Of a stretch of 6,195 nucleotides of DNA, positions 1 through 5,500 are shown one piece after another. The position numbers were made by a program, and so were the translations under genes. The notes beneath the pieces were generated by a model. It was not told where the DNA came from. It did not search any database and saw only the letters and a program-made list of their open reading frames with translations. Origin of the DNA: Acidobacteriota bacterium (GTDB lineage: Bacteria; Acidobacteriota; Vicinamibacteria; Vicinamibacterales; SCN-69-37); NCBI GenBank assembly GCA_024653875.1, contig JANLHE010000615.1:1-6195 (forward strand), read 5' to 3'. Positions within the stretch are counted from its first letter, which is position 1. The number at the start of each line of letters is the position of its first letter.

Positions 1-2
1 TA

Positions 3-39
3 ACCCAATAGTCAATTCCCCAATAGTCAATTCCCCAAT
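3..39. repeat. Short tandem repeat, 2.5 copies of a 15-bp unit
   Basis: The 15-base unit CCCCAATAGTCAATT occurs twice back to back (3-17, with one mismatch at the first base, and 18-32). A truncated third copy, CCCCAAT, follows at 33-39. The array lies in the intergenic space before rsmA and may continue upstream of the window. It is AT-richer than the surrounding genes. No function can be assigned. On the minus strand each full copy contains TTGACT, which resembles a sigma70 -35 element, but no matching -10 is visible inside the window. Confidence 0.8.
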
Positions 40-53
40 CCTCCATCTCACGC

Positions 54-59
54 TACACT
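54..59 (+). promoter_or_regulatory. Possible -10 element of rsmA (leaderless start)
   Basis: TACACT at 54-59 resembles TATAAT (4 of 6). It lies 7 bases before the GTG start of rsmA at 67, so transcription would begin at or next to the start codon. No purine-rich Shine-Dalgarno is present between 40 and 66, which fits a leaderless mRNA. The -35 region is poor: TTCCCC at 31-36 would give 17-bp spacing. rsmA could instead be co-transcribed from a gene outside the window. Tentative. Confidence 0.3.
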
Positions 60-66
60 CCGATCA

Positions 67-960
67 GTGCCCGCACGCCCCCCTTCCCGCCGTCCCGCCG
101 GACATCGCCCGCGCAAGCGTTTTGGCCAGCACTTCCTTGCCGCCGCCTGGGCGCAGAAGGTGGTGAAGACAATCGATGTGCAGCCGGAAGACGTCCTGCT
201 TGAGATTGGCCCTGGCGCCGGCGCCATCACGATTCCGCTCGCCGCCACGGGCGCGCCGATCCTCGCCGTTGAAATCGATCGGGATCTGGCCGGCAGTCTC
301 TCCGGGCAGGTACCGCCGAACGTCAGCCTGATGACGGCGGATTTCCTCAAGACGGACGTGCTGCCCTTCCTGACGGCGCTGCAGCCCAACCGGCCGCCAT
401 CGACGGACCACGCGCCGGTGCCGCCGCGCCGCTTCCGCGTGGTGGGCAACCTCCCGTACAACATCTCGTCGCCGATCCTGTTCCGGCTGATCGAACTGTC
501 ACGCGCGCACGGCATCTTCACCGACGCGACGCTGATGGTGCAGCGCGAGGTCGCCGACCGTCTCGTCGCCAAACCCGGCAAGAAGGACTACGGCGTGCTC
601 AGTGTGTTCGCGCAGATCTACGCGGACATCGACCGCAAGCTCGATCTGCCGCCGTCGGCATTCTCACCGCCGCCGAAGGTCCGCTCGAGCGTGGTCCGCC
701 TGACCTTCCGCCGCAGCCCGGTCCGGATCGTGGACGAACTCGTGTTCCAGCAGGTCGTCAAGATCGCGTTCATGCAGCGGCGCAAGATGCTGAGCAACGC
801 GCTCAAGCACTTCGACCCGACGGCGCCCGCCGTCCTCGCGCTTGCCGGGATCGACGGCAAGCGCCGCCCGGAAACACTGACACTGGCGGAGTTCGCGAAG
901 CTGACCGAGCTGTTTGTCACCGTGCGATCGACCAGTAGCCCGGATCGCGGCTCGGTATAG
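67..960 (+). CDS. rsmA: 16S rRNA (adenine(1518)-N6/adenine(1519)-N6)-dimethyltransferase RsmA (KsgA)
   Basis: RsmA uses S-adenosylmethionine to dimethylate two adjacent adenines in helix 45 of 16S rRNA, a late small-subunit maturation step in the cytoplasm. The 297-aa product shows the family signatures in order: FGQHFL (19-24), the SAM-binding loop LEIGPGAG (45-52), the acidic AVEID strand (67-71), the catalytic NLPYNIS (128-134), the QREVADRL helix (159-166), FSPPPKV (199-205), and FMQRRKMLSNALK (235-247) in the C-terminal helical domain. It is somewhat longer than the roughly 270-aa E. coli protein. The excess is a basic, proline-rich N-terminal tail (about 1-18) and a proline-rich insertion of about 13 residues before NLPY (about 107-121). 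GTG at 67 is the first start codon after the in-frame TAA at 1-3, and later starts would remove FGQHFL. No Shine-Dalgarno is visible. The gene converges on the VWFA-related gene with an 11-bp gap. Confidence 0.96.
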   Translation: MPARPPSRRPAGHRPRKRFGQHFLAAAWAQKVVKTIDVQPEDVLLEIGPGAGAITIPLAATGAPILAVEIDRDLAGSLSGQVPPNVSLMTADFLKTDVLPFLTALQPNRPPSTDHAPVPPRRFRVVGNLPYNISSPILFRLIELSRAHGIFTDATLMVQREVADRLVAKPGKKDYGVLSVFAQIYADIDRKLDLPPSAFSPPPKVRSSVVRLTFRRSPVRIVDELVFQQVVKIAFMQRRKMLSNALKHFDPTAPAVLALAGIDGKRRPETLTLAEFAKLTELFVTVRSTSSPDRGSV

Positions 961-964
961 TCCC

Positions 965-978
965 CCGCTTGTCAGCGG
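965..978. terminator. Small hairpin between convergent genes (weak terminator candidate)
   Basis: CCGCT (965-969) pairs perfectly with AGCGG (974-978) around a 4-base loop, five bases after the rsmA stop and across the stop codon of the opposing VWFA-related gene. Its position suits a bidirectional terminator. The stem is short and neither strand has a T-tract after it, so intrinsic termination is doubtful. Confidence 0.25.
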
Positions 979-2789
979 AGCGCCCGCGTGGCTGTGCCGA
1001 CCAGGTCCGAGCCGTAGTCGTAGGCGATAACCTTGAGGTAGAGCGCCTCGCCGTCGAACGGTACGCGCGCCGTGAACGTCGTGCCGTCGGCGAGAAACCG
1101 TGCGACCGATTCCGGCCGCAGGCGCAGGTCGATCGTCTGGCGCAGTTCACCAATGCGGCGCTGGCGACCGTCGGCGACATACAGTGCGAGATCGATGGCG
1201 CCCACCCGCCTGTCGCCCTGTTCGGCCAGTCGCATCTTCGGCGCGCGGACAGTGAGTTCGACGACAAGGTGGCGCGCGTCGCCACGCCCTTCGACCGTCG
1301 TCTTTTTCACGTCCACGACGATGTCGTCGATGTCACGCTCGAACGCGCCGGCTTCGGCGATGCGCGTCGCGGTGACGAACTCGCGGCGGTTCATCGGGAT
1401 GAGCCGCTCGCTGGCGAAGTAGCCGCGCCGGTGCAGCACGGTCGCGCCGCGCCGGTTCACACGGATCGTGATGTCGCGGAAGCGGCCGTCGAGCGTGGCG
1501 TTCGAGGAGTTGTATCCAAGCAGGTAGTGGAAGCGGGTGGCGCGGTCGATCCGGTCCACGGCCTCCGATCCGTTTTGATACACCGCGAGCTGGCCGCCGG
1601 TGATTTCCGTCATCTCACGGAGATCGGCGATCGCGAAGGTCTGCTGGAATGCCCGTGAGGGGCTGGCGAACGGCGCCCGCTGCTGGATCCCCATCGGCCG
1701 GTCGGGTCCCATGTCGACCGGACGAGGCGCCTCGGCCGGCCCGCCGGTGAAGATGATGCTGACCGCGACGCGGCCGTCCGCCGCCGCGGCCACCAGGCTC
1801 TGGTTCTGCTCCATCCGCGGCAGCGAGATGCCCTTCGGCGTGACGAACACCAGGTGCTTCTCGCCCTCGAGCTGTCGCAGGTAGTTGATCCCCGCGAACA
1901 GGTTCGTCGCATCCTGGCGCACATCGGCCTGCTGGGCCGCGTATTCATCGAGCGACATGTCGAGCCGTTCGGCCGCGGCGGTCGCGACACCGTCCGGCAG
2001 GCTCGCGGGCTGGCCGTTCACCTCCGCGGGGCGCGAGGCCAGTTCAGCGCCGCGCTGGAGCTGGTCGGCCGTGGCGCGGATGTCTCGATCGATGTGGTCG
2101 ATCAAACGGGCCATCGTGCTGCGCGCCGAGAGCGCAGGCACGCTCGCGAACAGCCCGTCGATCTGCTGCTGGATGGCCGGCGGGATCCCGGGCGACCCAT
2201 AGGTCGCGCGCAGTCCCCCGAACCAGTTTTCGAGGTCGCGTTCGATCAGCCCGTTGCGCTCCCGGACCTGCTCCAGCAGTTGCGCCACCGACGCGTGGTC
2301 GCTCGTGAACGGCGTCGCGCGGTTGTAGGCCTGCACCGCCACCAGGTCCTGCGGCAACAGGCGCGTCCGGACAAAATCCACGAGCGCCTCGATCTCCTTC
2401 ACCGGCCCGGCGAGGATCCGGCCGCGGCCGATGAGGAGGAGAAACACGCGGCGGTTCTGCGACGTGAGCCCGCCAGTGCGCGGGCCAAGGACCTGCTCGA
2501 ACGCCGGCGTCGTCCCGGGCTCGCGCGTCTCGGCCGTCAGGGCCATGGTGGAGAAATGCCTGATCTGCTGCCGCGTGCCGTTCTCGAGGATGGTGAAGTC
2601 CCCGGCCTTCAGGTCCGTGATCGGATCGCCGTTGCCGTCCAGCACACGGACGTCGATCGGCACCATTGTCACGACACTGCGGAACGTGGGCTGGGCCGGC
2701 TTCTGGGTGGAGGTTTGTTGAGCGGTCAGCGCCGCCGTCGCGGCGACCACCACCACGACCGCGACGGTGAGACGTCCCGAACGAGACAT
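972..2789 (-). CDS. Secreted VWFA-related domain protein (TIGR03436-like) with degenerate metal site
   Basis: The product is 605 aa. An N-terminal signal peptide (basic MSRSGR, hydrophobic run 7-22, likely cleavage near A23-Q24) points to export. Residues 36-80 match the hallmark opening of VWFA-related proteins of Acidobacteriota: VPIDVRVLDGNGDPITDL, then DFTILENG and QQIRHF. A von Willebrand A-like fold follows: strand RVFLLLI (114-120), LVAVQAYN (149-156), and EGEKHLVFVTPKGI (308-321). About 130 mostly helical residues (about 170-300) are inserted within the fold. The family's later motif LLGYNSSN...DGRFRDITIRV...RRGYF lies at 423-458. A further domain (about 466-605) is unrecognised. The metal-site motif DxSxS is replaced by GRGRI (121-125). 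The ATG at 2789 is preferred over an in-frame ATG at 2819 because AAGGA lies 6 bases upstream and the signal peptide then starts cleanly. It lies 54 bp after the small gene at 2844-3179, probably in the same operon. The ligand and role are unknown. Confidence 0.88.
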   Translation of the reverse strand: MSRSGRLTVAVVVVVAATAALTAQQTSTQKPAQPTFRSVVTMVPIDVRVLDGNGDPITDLKAGDFTILENGTRQQIRHFSTMALTAETREPGTTPAFEQVLGPRTGGLTSQNRRVFLLLIGRGRILAGPVKEIEALVDFVRTRLLPQDLVAVQAYNRATPFTSDHASVAQLLEQVRERNGLIERDLENWFGGLRATYGSPGIPPAIQQQIDGLFASVPALSARSTMARLIDHIDRDIRATADQLQRGAELASRPAEVNGQPASLPDGVATAAAERLDMSLDEYAAQQADVRQDATNLFAGINYLRQLEGEKHLVFVTPKGISLPRMEQNQSLVAAAADGRVAVSIIFTGGPAEAPRPVDMGPDRPMGIQQRAPFASPSRAFQQTFAIADLREMTEITGGQLAVYQNGSEAVDRIDRATRFHYLLGYNSSNATLDGRFRDITIRVNRRGATVLHRRGYFASERLIPMNRREFVTATRIAEAGAFERDIDDIVVDVKKTTVEGRGDARHLVVELTVRAPKMRLAEQGDRRVGAIDLALYVADGRQRRIGELRQTIDLRLRPESVARFLADGTTFTARVPFDGEALYLKVIAYDYGSDLVGTATRALR

Positions 2790-2795
2790 GGGCGA

Positions 2796-2800
2796 TCCTT
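2796..2800 (-). promoter_or_regulatory. Ribosome binding site deciding the VWFA-related start
   Basis: Read on the minus strand, AAGGA ends 6 bases before the ATG at 2789-2787. The alternative in-frame ATG at 2819-2817 has no comparable purine run and would put ten charged or polar residues before the signal peptide. This favours the shorter 605-aa product. Confidence 0.65.
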
Positions 2801-2835
2801 CATCTGGGGCGGCTGGCACACGCAGACTACCACGG

Positions 2836-2850
2836 CCCCTGATTCAGGGG
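2836..2850. repeat. Perfect hairpin over the stop codon of the 111-aa gene
   Basis: CCCCTG (2836-2841) and CAGGGG (2845-2850) form a 6-bp GC-rich stem with a 3-base loop. The stem-loop contains the TGA stop of the upstream minus-strand gene (2846-2844). No T-run follows on the minus strand, so it is not a classical terminator. It could reduce read-through into the VWFA-related gene or protect the 3' end of the two-gene message. Function is inferred from position only. Confidence 0.4.
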
Positions 2851-3179
2851 CGAGTCGCCAGGGCGTACGCGTCGAAGTAACGCTGCAGCCCGGTCGCCGT
2901 GGACTGGTACTGATTGGGTCCGTCGAAGAAATCCACCACCACCTCGCGGACGCGGGCGATTTCCCTGAGCCGCGGGGGCGACTGGCGGTGCCGCGGGTCA
3001 TCGAGCATCAAGTCGATCAACTCAAGCGCACGTTCGAGCGCGCCACGCGCCAACTCGGGACGGCGGGCGGTCCACTTGATGGCCCGGCTGATCTCACTGC
3101 CGACGTTGCCGAGCTGTTCAAACAGCGACAGCTCGTACCATCGCCCGGCCGCGAGTTCCTGGTGCTGGATCCCCGTCAT
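2844..3179 (-). CDS. Small helical protein of unknown function, coupled to a DUF5674 gene
   Basis: The product is 111 aa, with no signal peptide or membrane segment. I cannot name a family with certainty. The sequence reads as a compact four-helix protein: helix 1 about 14-35 (WYELSLFEQLGNVGSEISRA), helix 2 about 41-61 (LERALELIDLML), helix 3 about 70-85 (RLREIARVREVVVDFF), and a final helix about 94-107. From memory, similar small proteins exist in other phyla, with a VGSE...RA...W first helix, an RALELID second helix and an RVRE..VDYF..NQY third part. The architecture recalls the HEPN/HepT and S23-like four-helix proteins, but the HEPN RNase motif Rx4-6H is not evident. Its ATG (3179-3177) overlaps the upstream TGA (3178-3176) as ATGA, and no independent Shine-Dalgarno is seen, so translation is probably coupled to the upstream gene. 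This suggests the two proteins act together in defined proportion. Confidence 0.8.
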   Translation of the reverse strand: MTGIQHQELAAGRWYELSLFEQLGNVGSEISRAIKWTARRPELARGALERALELIDLMLDDPRHRQSPPRLREIARVREVVVDFFDGPNQYQSTATGLQRYFDAYALATRP

Positions 3180-3523
3180 CGGCGCACGAGCTCTGCCACG
3201 AGCGACACAATGGCCTCCTGCGTCGCGGGATCATCGACGCTCCGGGACCGGTTGCCGAACGAGGGCCTGAGATTGATCATCGAGTCAAATTCGATCCAAT
3301 CGGGCCCGTCAAGCTGCGGATAGAGGTTAATGCCCCATAAGTCGCGTTGTTGCGAACCGTCGGCCAGCAAGAGCGCTTCCTGATCGGCGTGCATGTCGGC
3401 GTCCAGAACAAGAAGGCGTCTCTTGAGGTCAACGACGCCCTTGACCATATCGCGGAAGCGGCCAGGAACGAGCCGGCGCACGTCCTCGAGAGAGATGGGC
3501 TGAGACTCGGTGACTCGCAGCAT
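3176..3523 (-). CDS. DUF5674 family protein
   Basis: The product is 115 aa, cytoplasmic, and matches the conserved core I associate with DUF5674: MVKGVVDLKRRLLVLDADMH at about 26-45, HADQEALLL (45-53), DGSQQRDLWGINLYP (55-69), and WIEFDSMINLRPSFGNRSR (76-94) with V.DP after it. The concentration of conserved polar residues (H45, D47, E49, N66, E78, D80, N84, R86, N91, R92, R94) looks like an active site or nucleic-acid-binding surface, but the family function is unknown to me. Start choice: ATGs at 3538, 3532 and 3523 are in frame. I chose 3523 because GGTGA lies 8 bases upstream and the protein then opens on the expected first strand. It is the first gene of the minus-strand cluster and overlaps the next gene by 4 bases. 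Leucine 62 is a rare TTA codon, and the 3' half is AT-richer than neighbouring genes, which hints at acquisition from elsewhere. Confidence 0.82.
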   Translation of the reverse strand: MLRVTESQPISLEDVRRLVPGRFRDMVKGVVDLKRRLLVLDADMHADQEALLLADGSQQRDLWGINLYPQLDGPDWIEFDSMINLRPSFGNRSRSVDDPATQEAIVSLVAELVRR

Positions 3524-3568
3524 GGTCGTCATCACCATTGTAAGTATCAAGGCTCGCAACCACCTAAC

Positions 3569-3588
3569 CGCCGCCACCTTGGGCGGCG
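3569..3588. other. GC-rich hairpin in the divergent intergenic region
   Basis: CGCCGCC (3569-3575) pairs perfectly with GGCGGCG (3582-3588) across a 6-base loop, a 7-bp all-GC stem. It lies 45 bases upstream of the DUF5674 start on the minus strand and 10 bases before the putative -35 of the RNase J promoter. It may fold in the 5' leader of the minus-strand message or be a protein-binding inverted repeat. Neither side carries a proper T-tract (CTGCCCCCTCTTGT follows on the plus strand), so it is not called a terminator. Confidence 0.5.
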
Positions 3589-3598
3589 CTGCCCCCTC

Positions 3599-3627
3599 TT
3601 GTACTCCTGATCTCCCTGTGCTATAGT
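3599..3627 (+). promoter_or_regulatory. Sigma70-like promoter for RNase J
   Basis: TTGTAC (3599-3604) and TATAGT (3622-3627) are separated by exactly 17 bases. The -10 matches consensus at 5 of 6 positions, the -35 at 3 of 6. Transcription would start near 3634, giving a leader of about 170 bases before the ATG at 3806. This is the best promoter-like match I found by eye in the intergenic region, and it is correctly oriented for the RNase J-FtsK pair. The CTATAG core is itself palindromic, so a weak opposing -10 for the minus-strand operon at the same place cannot be excluded. Confidence 0.5.
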
Positions 3628-3633
3628 TCGCCC

Positions 3634-3805
3634 AGTTTTCCTGCCTGTTTTCCGGGTCTTCCCAGCGACCCACAGGTCGGGCACATTGACCGGTTCGTGA
3701 CGCCCGTGCGTCGATGATCAACGCTGCGCCAGCGGCGGGTCCTGCGTCGGATGAGTTCCGCTCATCGGAGGCTGGTGTCCGAGCGAGAGATGAAGGTCGC
3801 TGTCG
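3634..3805 (+). other. Long 5' leader of the RNase J gene with two hairpins
   Basis: This stretch contains no convincing gene. It can form CGACC(CACA)GGTCG at 3666-3679, and GATGAG(TTCCG)CTCATC at 3750-3766, immediately followed by a Shine-Dalgarno-like GGAGG (3767-3771) that is too far from the start to serve it. The likely ribosome site is GAAGGT at 3792-3797, eight bases before ATG 3806. Long structured leaders of major ribonuclease genes can act in autoregulation (well established for RNase E). Applying that here is inference. Confidence 0.35.
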
Positions 3806-5488
3806 ATGATGACGGCTCAGAGTACTGCTGTCGGCGCGCCTGCCGTCGAGGTCATCCCTGTCGGGGGCCTCGGTGAGTTCGGCATGAACATGATGCTGGT
3901 GGCCTGCGGGGATACCGCCCTGCTGGTGGACGCTGGAGTCATGTTTCCAGAGCCTGAACTCTTTGGGGTCGACCTGGTGATCCCGGATGTCGGGGCACTC
4001 GACACGTACAAAGGCCGCATCGCGGCCCTCATCCTCACGCACGGTCACGAAGACCACATCGGCGCGGTGCCGCATGTGTGGCCCCACATCAACGGTCCGG
4101 TCTACGGCACGGCGTTCACCCTGGCGATGGTGACGCCCAAGCTGGACGAACACGGGGTTGATCACGACGGGCGGCTGATCACGGTGACGCCACGACAGCG
4201 CATCGAGATCGGCCCGTTCACGGTCGAGTTCATCCACGTCACGCACAGCATCCCGGACGCGACGGCCCTCGCGATTCACACGCCGCAAGGCGTCATCATC
4301 CACACGGGCGACTTCAAGATCGATCAGACGCCGCTCGACGGCGAACGCTTTGATTTGCATCGCCTGGCGGAGCTGGGTTCGCAGGGCGTGCTGGCCCTCT
4401 TCGGCGACAGCACCAACGCCGACGCGCCGGGATTCACCGGGTCGGACCGCGACGTCATCCCGGGCTTCGAGGAGATCTTCAGCAGCGCGCCCGGCAAGAT
4501 CATCGTCGCGTCCTTCTCGACCTCCATCTACCGGATGCAGGTGCTGGTGGACATCGCCGATCAGTTCGAGCGCAAGGTCGCCTTTGTCGGCCGGGGCATG
4601 ATCCGCAACTCCGAGATCGCCGCGCGGCTCGGCGTCCTCACGATCCCGCCAGGCCTGCAGATCGCCGACAGCGACATCCGCGACTACGACCCGCAGGACA
4701 TCCTTTGCCTCTGCACCGGCTCCCAGGGCGAGCCCATGGCCGCCCTGCCCCGCATCGCCATCGACGACCACCGCCACGTGAAGGTCGAGGACGACGACGT
4801 GGTGGTGTTCTCGGCGCGGTCCATCCCCGGGAACGAAAAGGCCATTGCCCGGGTCATGAACCACCTGGCCAAGCGGGGCGCCGACATCATCATCGACGGC
4901 ATGAAACACGTGCACGTCTCCGGCCACGGCTCCGCCGAGGAGCTGAAATTGGTCCTGTCCCTTGTGCAGCCCAGGTTTTTCGTGCCGATACATGGGGAGT
5001 ACCGGCAGTTGGCCCAGCACGCCCGGTTGGCACGGGCCGTCTGCCCCTCCGCGACGGTCCGGATGCTGGAAGACGGCGACGTGCTGCGGTTCGACGCCGA
5101 GGGCGCCAAGGTCGTCGATCGGGTGAAAACCGGCCGGATTCTGGTGGATGGCACGCGGATGGGCGAGGTGGGTGACGAGATCCTGAGGGACCGGCGCCAT
5201 CTGGCCGGGGACGGCCTGGTCGTGGCGGTGGTGGCCATCAACGGGAAGACGGGCGAGTTGGAGCGGACGCCCGAGGTCATCGTCCGCGGCATGGCCACCG
5301 ACCCCCGGCAGGACGAACTGCTTCGGGAGGCGCCCGGTTTGCTCGAACGCGCGCTGGGCGAGGTGCCGCGCGAGGAGCGGACGGACCCCGGACTGGTCAA
5401 GGAACGGATTCGGCTCGAGGTGCAGCGGATGTTCCGTAAACGAGCCAACCGGCGCCCGCTGGTGCTGCCGGTCGTGTTGGAGATGTGA
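3806..5488 (+). CDS. rnj: Ribonuclease J (metallo-beta-lactamase/beta-CASP RNase)
   Basis: RNase J is a cytoplasmic zinc-dependent ribonuclease with endonuclease and 5'-to-3' exonuclease activity, involved in mRNA decay and rRNA processing. The 560-aa product is full length. After the opening VIPVGGLGEFGMNMM (16-30), the metallo-beta-lactamase motifs are HGHEDH (79-84), HVTHSIPD (144-151, metal ligand H147) and HTGDFK (166-171, D169). Then come GDSTNA (200-205) and the beta-CASP domain with SFSTSIYRMQ (236-245), TGSQGEPMAAL (304-314), SARSIPGNEKAI (336-347), HVSGHG (370-375) and VPIHGEYR (393-400). The C-terminal domain (about 450-560) ends in RRPLVLPVVLEM. All expected metal and catalytic residues are present. 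Start: tandem ATGATG at 3806/3809; 3806 gives the better spacing to GAAGGT. ftsK follows after 12 bp, so the two are probably co-transcribed. Sequence alone does not separate the J1 and J2 types. Confidence 0.96.
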   Translation: MMTAQSTAVGAPAVEVIPVGGLGEFGMNMMLVACGDTALLVDAGVMFPEPELFGVDLVIPDVGALDTYKGRIAALILTHGHEDHIGAVPHVWPHINGPVYGTAFTLAMVTPKLDEHGVDHDGRLITVTPRQRIEIGPFTVEFIHVTHSIPDATALAIHTPQGVIIHTGDFKIDQTPLDGERFDLHRLAELGSQGVLALFGDSTNADAPGFTGSDRDVIPGFEEIFSSAPGKIIVASFSTSIYRMQVLVDIADQFERKVAFVGRGMIRNSEIAARLGVLTIPPGLQIADSDIRDYDPQDILCLCTGSQGEPMAALPRIAIDDHRHVKVEDDDVVVFSARSIPGNEKAIARVMNHLAKRGADIIIDGMKHVHVSGHGSAEELKLVLSLVQPRFFVPIHGEYRQLAQHARLARAVCPSATVRMLEDGDVLRFDAEGAKVVDRVKTGRILVDGTRMGEVGDEILRDRRHLAGDGLVVAVVAINGKTGELERTPEVIVRGMATDPRQDELLREAPGLLERALGEVPREERTDPGLVKERIRLEVQRMFRKRANRRPLVLPVVLEM

Positions 5489-5496
5489 GGAGAGGA
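5487..5496 (+). promoter_or_regulatory. Strong ribosome binding site for ftsK
   Basis: The purine run GAGGAGAGGA begins in the RNase J stop codon and ends 4 bases before the GTG at 5501. It supports that GTG as the ftsK start and indicates that ftsK is translated from the RNase J transcript. Confidence 0.65.
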
Positions 5497-5500
5497 TCGC

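Noticed and set aside
965..978. Hairpin between rsmA and the VWFA-related gene as a strong bidirectional terminator
   Set aside because: The stem is only 5 bp with no T-tract on either strand; kept only as a low-confidence feature.
2790..2819. Extended VWFA-related protein starting at ATG 2819
   Set aside because: The 10-residue extension lacks a ribosome binding site and displaces the signal peptide; ATG 2789 has AAGGA at good spacing.
1854..3323. 489-codon plus-strand open frame opposite the VWFA-related and small genes
   Set aside because: It has no recognisable domain, is rich in Arg/His/Gly typical of reverse-strand translation, and lies opposite genes with clear family motifs and start signals.
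3790..3876. 28-codon upstream ORF (ATG 3790) overlapping the RNase J start
   Set aside because: It has no well-placed Shine-Dalgarno and an Arg/Cys-rich product typical of out-of-frame reading. It would only matter if ribosome profiling showed initiation there.
3524..5200. Very long minus-strand open frame running from the DUF5674 gene across most of RNase J
   Set aside because: It is antisense to a clear RNase J gene; such frames arise from GC-rich codon bias. Only the part from 3523 downwards shows a recognisable family.
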